Positions 7,500 to 13,773 of a stretch of 13,773 nt of DNA are shown here, one piece after another (within the stretch, counting starts at the first letter, position 1; each line of letters opens with the position of its first letter). The stretch comes from Actinomycetota bacterium (GTDB taxonomy: Bacteria > Actinomycetota > Acidimicrobiia > Acidimicrobiales > Ilumatobacteraceae). A program made the translations under genes and the position numbers. The notes under the pieces were generated by a model, which was given only the letters and a program-made list of their open reading frames with translations, was not told where the DNA came from and searched no databases. The stretch covers positions 1 to 13,773 of the forward strand of contig RFTA01000009.1 in NCBI GenBank assembly GCA_009923685.1, written 5' to 3'.

Positions 7500-8518
7500 G
7501 GATACATTCCAACACTGCTGAGACCGAAAGTTTCGTCTAAACCCAACGCAACATTGGCTGCTTGCACTGCCCCACCTGCGGCACCCTTTGTCAAATTATC
7601 GATCGCCGACAATACGACTACATAACCTGTGCGTTGATCGAACCTTGCCGACAAGTGCACCGAGTTTGTCCCTAAAGTCGCTTTTGTCGATGGCGATGCC
7701 GGCCGCACCGCCACGAATGGCTCGCGAGCATACGCCCTGCTAAGAACGGCGAGCAGCGATGCCGTGCTTGTCACCGACGAATCAACTGGTCGGGCATAAC
7801 AAGTTGCGAGAATACCTCTATTCATCGGTGCAAGGTGTGGAGTGAACAAAATTTGGGCACCCGTAACCTGTTCGATCTCTGGTGTGTGTCGATGGTCAAG
7901 CAGACCGTATGCGGTGAAATCTTCGTCTACCGCACAAAACGAATTGCTATTTTTCAGCGCCCGCCCAGCACCCGAGACACCAGATGCTGCGTCGACGATG
8001 ACGCCGGTTGTAGAAATAACTTCGGCTTTGACCAACGGTGCTAGCGCCAAACTTGCTGCCGTTACATAACAACCCGGCGTGGCGATCAATTTCGCAGTTT
8101 TTAGCTCTTGGCGATACAACTCAGGCAAACCATAGACCGCAATCTGCAATTCGTTTGGTTGATCATGATCGAAGCCATACCAAGTTGGATACAACGAGGA
8201 GTCTTTTAATCTAAACGCGGCGCTGCAATCGACCACAAGTCGCACCTTGTCGATTAGTTCGGGCACGATTTTGAGACTGGCTTCATGGGGCAAAGCCAAA
8301 AAGACAACATCGCACTTCAAAGCCCTTTCAAGCGAATGCTCATCAAATACCAAATTCGGATACGCAGTTGTCAAACTCGGATAAAGAGTTGAAGCCAAAA
8401 CCCCAGCCTGCGAGTCACCGGTGGCATAAACGACGTTGAATTCGGGGTGGCTCGCGCAAAGCCTCAACAACTCGACGCCGACAAAACCAGAAGCGCCCAA
8501 TATTCCGACTGAAATCAT
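7496..8518 (-). CDS. argC: N-acetyl-gamma-glutamyl-phosphate reductase
   Basis: NADPH-dependent reduction of N-acetylglutamyl phosphate to the semialdehyde; 340 residues, normal length. The N-terminal nucleotide-binding loop is GASGFVG (8-14), the catalytic cysteine is C150 in ATPGCYVTAA (147-156), SGVSGAGR is at 180-187 and the catalytic-histidine region is HRHTPEI (209-215). It is the first gene of the arginine operon. The ATG at 8518 has no Shine-Dalgarno sequence, and the predicted -10 element ends 9 bases upstream of it, so the messenger is probably leaderless or nearly so. Two ARG-box-like palindromes cover the promoter. The gene is followed by argB in an ATGA overlap, where argJ would usually stand. 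Confidence 0.97.
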   Translation of the reverse strand: MISVGILGASGFVGVELLRLCASHPEFNVVYATGDSQAGVLASTLYPSLTTAYPNLVFDEHSLERALKCDVVFLALPHEASLKIVPELIDKVRLVVDCSAAFRLKDSSLYPTWYGFDHDQPNELQIAVYGLPELYRQELKTAKLIATPGCYVTAASLALAPLVKAEVISTTGVIVDAASGVSGAGRALKNSNSFCAVDEDFTAYGLLDHRHTPEIEQVTGAQILFTPHLAPMNRGILATCYARPVDSSVTSTASLLAVLSRAYAREPFVAVRPASPSTKATLGTNSVHLSARFDQRTGYVVVLSAIDNLTKGAAGGAVQAANVALGLDETFGLSSVGMYP

Positions 8519-8521
8519 AGA

Positions 8522-8535
8522 TGTATGATTATACG
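8522..8535 (-). promoter_or_regulatory. ARG box 2 (weaker ArgR operator)
   Basis: CGTATAATCATACA holds the half-sites GTAT and ATAC in the same spacing as box 1. Its centre lies 20 bases from that of box 1, about two helical turns, which equals two 18-base boxes separated by 2 bases as found for pairs bound by ArgR hexamers. It contains the TATAAT -10 element. It is less symmetrical than box 1. Confidence 0.6.
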
Positions 8536-8556
8536 GTCATATGCATAGTTATGCAA
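8528..8556 (-). promoter_or_regulatory. Promoter of the arg operon
   Basis: The minus strand has TTGCAT (8556-8551), a 17-base spacer, and a perfect TATAAT (8533-8528). The -35 shares only TTG with the consensus TTGACA, which suits a regulated promoter. The start of transcription should fall around 8522-8518, at or a few bases before the argC ATG. Both hexamers lie inside or touching the two ARG-box-like palindromes, so repressor binding would block RNA polymerase directly. Confidence 0.75.
8542..8555 (-). promoter_or_regulatory. ARG box 1 (ArgR operator)
   Basis: TGCATAACTATGCA has perfect 6-base arms around AC. The geometry is the same as the known ARG box core (TGAAT, four bases, ATTCA), with TGCAT and ATGCA half-sites. 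It overlaps the stop codon of tag and the -35 of the argC promoter. argR is a gene of the operon that follows. Binding by this ArgR is inferred from sequence and context. Confidence 0.75.
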
Positions 8557-9193
8557 GCATCGTTTTTAGCGCCTCAGACCGAGCGCGTTCACAGACTTCT
8601 CGCCGTGGGCAACCCAAATAATGATCGTTGACAATGCCCAATGACTGCATCGCCGCATACATAGTTGTCGCGCCGACAAACTTAAAGCCCATTTTGCGTA
8701 ACGCCTTGGACATCGCCTCAGATTCGGGGGTTTGACTTGGGATATCCCTTGGCAGCTTGGGCGCTTTAGCTTGTTTTTGACCTTGATTTTCTGGGCAGTA
8801 CCCCCAAACAAATTTCGCCAGAGAACCGCCATCGCTTTGTATCTGCAAAGTTATTTTGGCATTTTGAATCGCCGCTTCTATTTTGCCTCGATGTCTGACG
8901 ATTTCGACATTTTTCAACAGTCGCGAAACATCTCTATTTGTAAACTTTGCAACTACATTCGGGTCAAAATTTTTAAATGCTGCCCGAAAGGCTGTGCGTT
9001 TGCGCAAAATGGTCAGCCAACTGAGACCTGACTGAAAACCCTCAAGACATATCTTTTCAAAAATTCGGTCATGATCGACAATAGGCATGCCCCACTCATT
9101 ATCGTGATAGCGCCGATATTCGGTGTCTAGCCCGCACCAACTGCATCGAGGCACCCCGTCATCGCCAACAATCAGTGTCGAATTTTGCGACAA
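8549..9193 (-). CDS. tag: DNA-3-methyladenine glycosylase I
   Basis: Removes 3-methyladenine from alkylated DNA at the start of base excision repair; a helix-hairpin-helix superfamily enzyme. It aligns along its length with E. coli Tag. Features include RCSWCG and YHDNEWG near the N-terminus, ICLEGFQSGLSW with the glutamate that matches catalytic Glu38, RHRGKIEAAIQNA, GFKFVGATTMYAAMQSLGIVNDH and a final HYLGC. The zinc ligands of Tag (Cys, His, His, Cys) are all present. The chosen start is TTG at 9193 (214 residues), which has AAAGG 8 bases upstream; TTG at 9211 would add six residues but lacks a ribosome site. It follows pheT closely, and its last codons overlap the argC operator. Its place between pheT and argC is unusual. 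Confidence 0.95.
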   Translation of the reverse strand: MSQNSTLIVGDDGVPRCSWCGLDTEYRRYHDNEWGMPIVDHDRIFEKICLEGFQSGLSWLTILRKRTAFRAAFKNFDPNVVAKFTNRDVSRLLKNVEIVRHRGKIEAAIQNAKITLQIQSDGGSLAKFVWGYCPENQGQKQAKAPKLPRDIPSQTPESEAMSKALRKMGFKFVGATTMYAAMQSLGIVNDHYLGCPRREVCERARSEALKTMLA

Positions 9194-9229
9194 GTTAAAT
9201 GCCTTTGACAAAATGCTTTGCGTTTAAAA

Positions 9230-11614
9230 CTAGTCGCGAAGTTTTGCCCCAAGTTTGGCTGCGGCATCAAGGCATTTTTGTCGTATCGCAGTCACTTCGG
9301 CATCGGTCAAAGTGCGATCAGCGGCCTGAAGACACAACCTGAATGTCAGACTTCTAGAGTCTTCAGGCAAACCTGCGCCGCGGTAAATGTCGAACAACGC
9401 GAGGTCGACGAGTTCTGCGCCGCCTGCTTGGCGCAACGCCTTGATTACCGAACCGGCCGATTGACTATTTGGCACCGAGAACGCCAAGTCAAAGTCGCTT
9501 CGTGGAAATCGACTGACTGGTTTAGCCACAGCCACTCGCGGAGTCTCGGCAAGCAAAATTGAAAGATTCAACTCGAGACATGCAACTGAAACATTTATCT
9601 GACTGTGCGCCAACACTCTCGGGTCAATCTCGCCAACACAACCCAAAACTTGTTTACCCCGTCGCAAAGTGGCGCTTCTCTTTGGGTGATAACCAGACTC
9701 GACGCTCGCCTGGTCAATTTGTGCGCCAAAACCCATCACAGCCGACAACTGACTCCACCAGTCGAGAGCGAGGGCACTCGACTCGCCCACACCCACTAAG
9801 CAAAGTGATTCGTATTCGGCTGGCAAACCTTCGACAGAGTCTTGTTGGCCAGCCGGGTATACATGGCCCAGTTCAAACAACAAAATATTGCTTGCGCGAT
9901 GCGAGAGATTGAAGTTGATCGCCTTCAATAGACCCGGACGCAACGATGTGCGTAGAACGCTTTCTTCGTAAACGAGTGGATTAGCAAGTCGAATCGCGTT
10001 GTCTTCGGGCAAACCTGATTTGATGAGGTCGCCAGGTGCCAAAAATGGATTCGGCATCGCCTCGCTTAGTCCCATGCTCAGGACTAACTCGCGAATATCT
10101 CGACGACGCTGTTGGATTGATGAAAGCCGACCGTGCATCGTCGACTGCGGCATGACTTTGCCCAAATTCTGATATCCGTAATGCCTGGCGATTTCTTCGA
10201 CGATGTCGATCTCGGTTTCGCAATCAGGGCGCCAAGACGGTACGGCTATTTTGAGTACTGCTGAGTTTGACACCTTTGATGACGAAGTCGATTTGGTGAT
10301 GAAGCCAATCTTGGCAAGCATTGTCGAAATTGCTTTCGTCGAGAGTTTCGCACCCAAAATGCGCACGACCTGCGCACTTCGCAACGCGACGATTTTTTGT
10401 TTCGGTGGCAGAGTCTTTTCTTTGATATCTGTCGCTGCGCTGTGGACAACCAAATTTGGGCACGACTCTCGCAGCAATGCCGCAAATCGACTAACTGCGA
10501 GGTCGATTCCATACGGATCGACCCCCCTCTCAAAGCGCATCGACGCTTCAGACTTGAGACCAAGTCTTGTCGCCGTTCTTGCGACACCCGCAGATTCGAA
10601 CCATGCGGTTTCAAGTGCGACGGTTTTGGTGTTCGCGCCGATTTCTGTCGAAGCACCACCCATCACGCCGGCCAAACCAATCGGTGAATCTTTGCCATCA
10701 CAAATCAAGAGATCGTTCAATTCAAGTTCGCGATTCTGGCCATCTAGTGTCAGAAGCGTTTCGCCCTGCCGTGCACAGCGAATTCTGAAACCATCATTAA
10801 CTTTGTCAGCATCAAAGGCGTGTGTAGGTTGATTAAGTTCAAGCATCACCAAATTCGACGCGTCAACGACATTGTTTATCGGTCGCATTCCGCTGTTCGA
10901 AAGTCTTCGAGCAATCCAATTTGGTGAATCACCGACAACGACACCAGAAATCACGGTCATGTTGTAACGGGCACAGCGTTTTTTGTCGTCAATCGCTACT
11001 TTTATCTTTCGTGCCGGACCTTTTTTTGCTTTGTCGCCTTGAGGCACTGAAACTTTGACACCCAAGTGCGCGCCCAGATCACGGGCGACGCCAAGATAGC
11101 CGTTGCAGTCAGGTCGATTTCGTGTCACGTCCAAATCAAAAACGCAGTCGCTGACAATCTTCAACGCTCCAAACAGGTCGGCGCCAAGTTTCAGCCCACT
11201 CGGCAAAATCATGATTCCGTCCGAATCTGCAGTCAGCCCCAATTCGGTGCCAGAGCAAAGCATGCCGTGGCTTTCAATGCCAAGAATTCCGCGAGGCGTA
11301 ATGACTCGACCATCGGGCATCACGGTGCCAAGCGTCGCCAACGGAATCAAATCACCAGGTTTCATGTTGAACGCACCGCACCAAACATGAAGCTCTTTGC
11401 CGTCGCCCGCATCGACATAGACGCGATGCACTTTTTCGGCATCGGGGTGACGTTCTGTTCGCAACACTTTTGCGACAACAACACCCTTTACAGGTGTGTC
11501 AACAATCGAGGTCGATTCGACGGCCAAACCCAAATTGGTCATTGCCTCAGCGAGTTTTTCGTGGTCATCACCAAACGAACCGAAATCGTTCAACCATGAA
11601 GTCAAAATCTTCAT
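9230..11614 (-). CDS. pheT: Phenylalanyl-tRNA synthetase beta subunit
   Basis: The 794-residue beta chain of the (alpha-beta)2 enzyme that charges tRNA-Phe. Domains in order: the N-terminal segment, an OB-fold tRNA-binding domain at about 43-155 (GVVVAKV, HPDAEKVHRVYVD, HVWCGAFN, GMLCSGTELGL), the B3/B4 editing region at about 210-365 (INNVVDASNLVMLELNQPTHAFD region, GVMGG), the B5 domain at about 400-480, the catalytic-like core, and a C-terminal FDX-ACB anticodon-binding domain at about 700-794 (FPRSDFDLAFSV, DIYRGAGLPEDSRSLTFRL). The length is typical. The ATG start shares one base with the pheS stop (TGATG), so the two subunits are translationally coupled, as expected for subunits made in equal amounts. 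Confidence 0.97.
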   Translation of the reverse strand: MKILTSWLNDFGSFGDDHEKLAEAMTNLGLAVESTSIVDTPVKGVVVAKVLRTERHPDAEKVHRVYVDAGDGKELHVWCGAFNMKPGDLIPLATLGTVMPDGRVITPRGILGIESHGMLCSGTELGLTADSDGIMILPSGLKLGADLFGALKIVSDCVFDLDVTRNRPDCNGYLGVARDLGAHLGVKVSVPQGDKAKKGPARKIKVAIDDKKRCARYNMTVISGVVVGDSPNWIARRLSNSGMRPINNVVDASNLVMLELNQPTHAFDADKVNDGFRIRCARQGETLLTLDGQNRELELNDLLICDGKDSPIGLAGVMGGASTEIGANTKTVALETAWFESAGVARTATRLGLKSEASMRFERGVDPYGIDLAVSRFAALLRESCPNLVVHSAATDIKEKTLPPKQKIVALRSAQVVRILGAKLSTKAISTMLAKIGFITKSTSSSKVSNSAVLKIAVPSWRPDCETEIDIVEEIARHYGYQNLGKVMPQSTMHGRLSSIQQRRRDIRELVLSMGLSEAMPNPFLAPGDLIKSGLPEDNAIRLANPLVYEESVLRTSLRPGLLKAINFNLSHRASNILLFELGHVYPAGQQDSVEGLPAEYESLCLVGVGESSALALDWWSQLSAVMGFGAQIDQASVESGYHPKRSATLRRGKQVLGCVGEIDPRVLAHSQINVSVACLELNLSILLAETPRVAVAKPVSRFPRSDFDLAFSVPNSQSAGSVIKALRQAGGAELVDLALFDIYRGAGLPEDSRSLTFRLCLQAADRTLTDAEVTAIRQKCLDAAAKLGAKLRD

Positions 11615-12639
11615 CAGAACTGCCTCAAAAATCTGAGGTCATTCGTGTACATCTCGCGAATGTCTTCAACTTTGTGACGCTCTTTCGCCATGCGATCAAT
11701 GCCGAACCCAAATGCAAAACCACTGAACTCTTCGGGGTCTATTCCTCCGCTGGTCAAAACATTCGGATGAACCATGCCACATCCGCCAAGTTCTATCCAC
11801 TCGCCGTCGGCACGGCGAATATCAAACTCGGCGCTCGGCTCGGTAAACGGAAAAAATGAAGGTCGAAGTCGACTAGTGAACTCACTACCAAAAAAGGCTT
11901 TCGTAAAAGATTCAATCGTGCCCGCCAAGTGGGCAAATGTGATGCCTCGGTCAATCACTAGACCTTCTATTTGATGAAACACCGGCATATGTGTCGCGTC
12001 GGGCGTGTCGCGTCGAAAAACGCGTCCGGGCATGATCGCATAGATCGGCGGTTTCCAAGACTTCATCACCCGAATCTGCACCGGCGAAGTATGCGTGCGA
12101 AGCAATATCGAGTTCGTCTCACCGTATTCGAGAAACATCGTGTCAAATTCAGAGCGAGCGGGGTGCGACTTGGGCATGTTAAGTGCTTCAAAATTGTAAA
12201 AGTCTGTTTCGACCTCTGGCCCTTCGGCGATCTGAAAACCCAGACCTATGAATACATCTTCAAGTCTCTGGGTTGCCTGAGTGACGATATGACTGTGTCC
12301 GCGGCGACGCGAAACGAGCAGTTCGGTCAAGTCGAGCGACTCTCTTTCGATCCGGGCAGCAATTTCGCTGTCGGCAAATTCAATAGATCGATCCTCAAGA
12401 GCGACTGCAATCTCTGACGTCGCGGCGTTCAGCAACTGGCCAACCGCTCGTTTGTCATCGACCGATGAGAGGTTGCCCATTTCGCTCTTGAAACTATTAA
12501 GCGGACTATCTTTTTTGTTCAATTCTGCGCTCAGGGCACGTAAAGAAGAAAGATCGGCTGTGTTCTTGATTGCCGACATTGCCGCCTCTTTGGCCGTTTC
12601 AATTGCCGCACTCATCGACTCAACCGAGTATTCAGACAT
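11614..12639 (-). CDS. pheS: Phenylalanyl-tRNA synthetase alpha subunit
   Basis: The catalytic class II subunit, 341 residues. An N-terminal coiled-coil arm (about 1-85) precedes the core. The core shows SHPARSEFDTMF (158-169), TSPVQIR (184-190), the motif 2 region GRVFRRDTPDATHMPVFHQIEG (205-226), FPFTEPSAEFDI (263-274), GGCGMVHPNVL (285-295) and motif 3 GFAFGFGIDRMA (307-318). The C-terminus NDLRFLRQF differs from the usual Actinomycetia ending and resembles other phyla and Acidimicrobiia. The ATG at 12639 lacks a clear Shine-Dalgarno sequence; Met9 is a possible alternative. It lies 39 bases after the methyltransferase gene and overlaps pheT by one base, so transcription probably continues from rplT. 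Confidence 0.97.
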   Translation of the reverse strand: MSEYSVESMSAAIETAKEAAMSAIKNTADLSSLRALSAELNKKDSPLNSFKSEMGNLSSVDDKRAVGQLLNAATSEIAVALEDRSIEFADSEIAARIERESLDLTELLVSRRRGHSHIVTQATQRLEDVFIGLGFQIAEGPEVETDFYNFEALNMPKSHPARSEFDTMFLEYGETNSILLRTHTSPVQIRVMKSWKPPIYAIMPGRVFRRDTPDATHMPVFHQIEGLVIDRGITFAHLAGTIESFTKAFFGSEFTSRLRPSFFPFTEPSAEFDIRRADGEWIELGGCGMVHPNVLTSGGIDPEEFSGFAFGFGIDRMAKERHKVEDIREMYTNDLRFLRQF

Positions 12640-12678
12640 CGTTGTTCAACTTTAGTCTTTTAAAACTAAACAGTCGGG

Positions 12679-13446
12679 CTACTTTTGGTGTTGTCGCTTG
12701 ACTTCGAAGCACAACAGGGTTGCAGCCATCGCGACATTAAGGCTCTCGGCTCGACCTGCGTGTTGAATCGTCAACCAGCCGTCAAGTTTGGTGCTGCTTG
12801 GTAGCCCATGCGCCTCGTTACCAAGCACGATTGCCAAACGACCAGACAAATCGGCGGCGTTGAAATCAACTGATTTTTCTAGTTGATGACTTGATGAACC
12901 CCAAGTTTTAAATCCAAGTGCCGCGACTTGTTCTAGCGTCACCGATTCAAAAACCGGGATGTTGAATATCGCGCCAGCAGATGCCCTTACAACTTTTGGG
13001 CTGAATGCATCAACCGTACCGCTGGTCAACAACACCGCACTTGCACCGGCCGCTTCCGCTGAGCGCAGAATTGTGCCCAAATTGCCGGGGTCTGAAATCT
13101 TGTCAGCTACGACTACCCAAGCCTCGCCAGATTTTTTCAAGTCATCAATGTCGTGTTCTTTTTTTAGCGCGATCGCGATGACCGGTTGTGGGCTTGTTGT
13201 CGATGCGACACGCTCAATTACGCCCGGCGCCAGATCATTCACTGCGCTGCCCGCACCCGAACATGCCAAAGCTCCCGGAGCAACAAATTGTGACTCAATC
13301 TGCCAGCCCGCACGAATTGCCTCGTCAATCAGCGTCGCACCCTCGACGACGAACGCCTTTTCTTGCGCGCGCTCAGATTTATCGTTTACAAGTCGGCGCA
13401 GTCGCTGAACTCGATTGCTCGTGAACGCGAGCGGCGAAAGACTCAG
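12679..13446 (-). CDS. TrmH/SpoU-family (RlmB-like) RNA methyltransferase, CTG start
   Basis: An S-adenosylmethionine-dependent 2'-O-ribose methyltransferase of the SPOUT class, 255 residues; genes of this family often follow rplT. An N-terminal substrate-binding domain (TNSRVQRLRRLV, AFVVEGATLIDEAI, residues about 10-50) precedes the knotted catalytic domain. That domain shows motif 1 DPGNLGTILRSAEAAG (119-134), motif 2 IVLGNEAHGLP (206-216) and motif 3 ESLNVAMA (234-241). No ATG, GTG or TTG exists early enough to include the N-terminal domain; the first, TTG at 13269, would remove 59 residues. CTG at 13446 gives a CTGA overlap with the rplT stop and has AAGGG (13460-13456) nine bases upstream, so it is the likely start. 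The exact rRNA or tRNA target is not evident. Confidence 0.9.
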   Translation of the reverse strand: MSLSPLAFTSNRVQRLRRLVNDKSERAQEKAFVVEGATLIDEAIRAGWQIESQFVAPGALACSGAGSAVNDLAPGVIERVASTTSPQPVIAIALKKEHDIDDLKKSGEAWVVVADKISDPGNLGTILRSAEAAGASAVLLTSGTVDAFSPKVVRASAGAIFNIPVFESVTLEQVAALGFKTWGSSSHQLEKSVDFNAADLSGRLAIVLGNEAHGLPSSTKLDGWLTIQHAGRAESLNVAMAATLLCFEVKRQHQK

Positions 13447-13773
13447 ACGAGTGCGCCCTTAGCGGCTTCAACCAATTTGGCGAACGCTTTTTCGTCATGC
13501 ACGGCGAGATCGGCCAAAATTTTTCGGTCGACAGTGATGCCCGCAGCAGACAAACCTGCAATAAAACGGCTGTAGCTCATTTCATGCATGCGACAACCAG
13601 CGTTGATTCGTTGAATCCACAGACTGCGAAACTCGCCCTTCTTTGCACGACGGTCACGAAACGCATACTGCCCCGAGTGCAGCACCTGCTCGTTTGCCGA
13701 GCGAAAAGTGCGGCTTCGATCGCCGTAATAACCCTTTGCTTTTTCAAGAATTGCCCTGTGCTTTTTGCGGGCA
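13443..13773 (-). CDS. rplT: Ribosomal protein L20, 5' end outside the window
   Basis: A protein of the large ribosomal subunit that binds 23S rRNA and is needed early in assembly. The 109 residues visible begin ARKKHRAILEKAKGYYG and include GQYAFRDRRAKKGEFRSLWIQRINAG, MSYSRFIAGL and DRKILADLAVHD, all typical of L20. About ten N-terminal residues are cut off by the window edge. The stop codon TGA overlaps the CTG of the methyltransferase gene. infC and rpmI would be expected further right, as in most bacteria. Confidence 0.97.
   Translation of the reverse strand, partial: ARKKHRAILEKAKGYYGDRSRTFRSANEQVLHSGQYAFRDRRAKKGEFRSLWIQRINAGCRMHEMSYSRFIAGLSAAGITVDRKILADLAVHDEKAFAKLVEAAKGALV
13456..13460 (-). 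promoter_or_regulatory. Shine-Dalgarno site that sets the CTG start of the methyltransferase
   Basis: AAGGG on the minus strand inside the end of rplT is followed by nine bases and then CTG at 13446. The spacing is within the normal range for initiation and supports this non-standard start over any later codon. Confidence 0.6.

Noticed and set aside
10203..10832. Long open frame on the plus strand opposite pheT
   Set aside because: It lies wholly within pheT, shows no family resemblance and follows from the codon pattern of the real gene.
12651..12670. AT-only inverted repeat TTTAGT/ACTAAA between the methyltransferase gene and pheS
   Set aside because: The six-base stem is weak, has no U-run after it and matches no known regulator; chance in a 39-base AT-rich gap is likely.
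12679..13269. Methyltransferase read from TTG at 13269
   Set aside because: It would remove a recognisable N-terminal substrate-binding domain encoded in frame upstream.

Overview
This window is a bacterial chromosomal segment dominated by one minus-strand run of housekeeping genes. Read in the direction of transcription (right to left) the order is rplT (cut by the right edge), a TrmH/SpoU-family rRNA methyltransferase, pheS, pheT, tag, argC, argB, argD, argF, argR, argH and tyrS. A single plus-strand gene, a cytochrome P450, sits at the left end, convergent with tyrS. The order rplT-trmH-pheST next to an arg cluster containing argR and followed by tyrS is typical of Actinobacteriota. Base composition is close to balanced, far below most Actinomycetia. 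PheS ends in NDLRFLRQF rather than the usual Actinomycetia ending. I infer a low-GC actinobacterium outside the classical Actinomycetia, perhaps a planktonic Acidimicrobiia-like lineage, but this is an inference from layout and motifs only.

Region by region: positions 1-317 hold no gene. The minus strand there looks like the promoter and leader of a ribosomal RNA operon leaving the window at position 1: a TTGATA-N18-TAGTAT promoter, a GC-rich start region, three hairpins and a boxA-like element. Positions 318-1523 are the P450. Positions 1524-8518 are tyrS and the arginine operon argCBDFRH, whose genes overlap by 4 or 8 bases. Positions 8522-8556 hold a promoter whose -35 and -10 lie inside two palindromic ArgR-type operators directly in front of argC. 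Positions 8549-9211 encode 3-methyladenine DNA glycosylase I. Positions 9230-13446 are pheT, pheS and the rRNA methyltransferase, and rplT follows.

How the genes work together: ArgC, ArgB, ArgD, ArgF and ArgH are enzymes of the glutamate-to-arginine route, and ArgR is the repressor that senses arginine and probably acts on the operator pair in front of its own operon. Two genes usual in the actinobacterial cluster are absent at their normal places: argJ (between argC and argB) and argG (between argR and argH). ArgD also lacks about 60 N-terminal residues compared with the family. PheS and PheT form phenylalanyl-tRNA synthetase, TyrS charges tRNA-Tyr, and L20 and the methyltransferase belong to ribosome assembly.

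I did not find a CRISPR array, mobile element, tRNA or an unknown defence-type system. The points most worth checking are the shortened argD, the missing argJ and argG, the operator-embedded promoter of argC with a nearly leaderless start, the CTG start of the methyltransferase, and the probable rRNA operon leader at the left edge.
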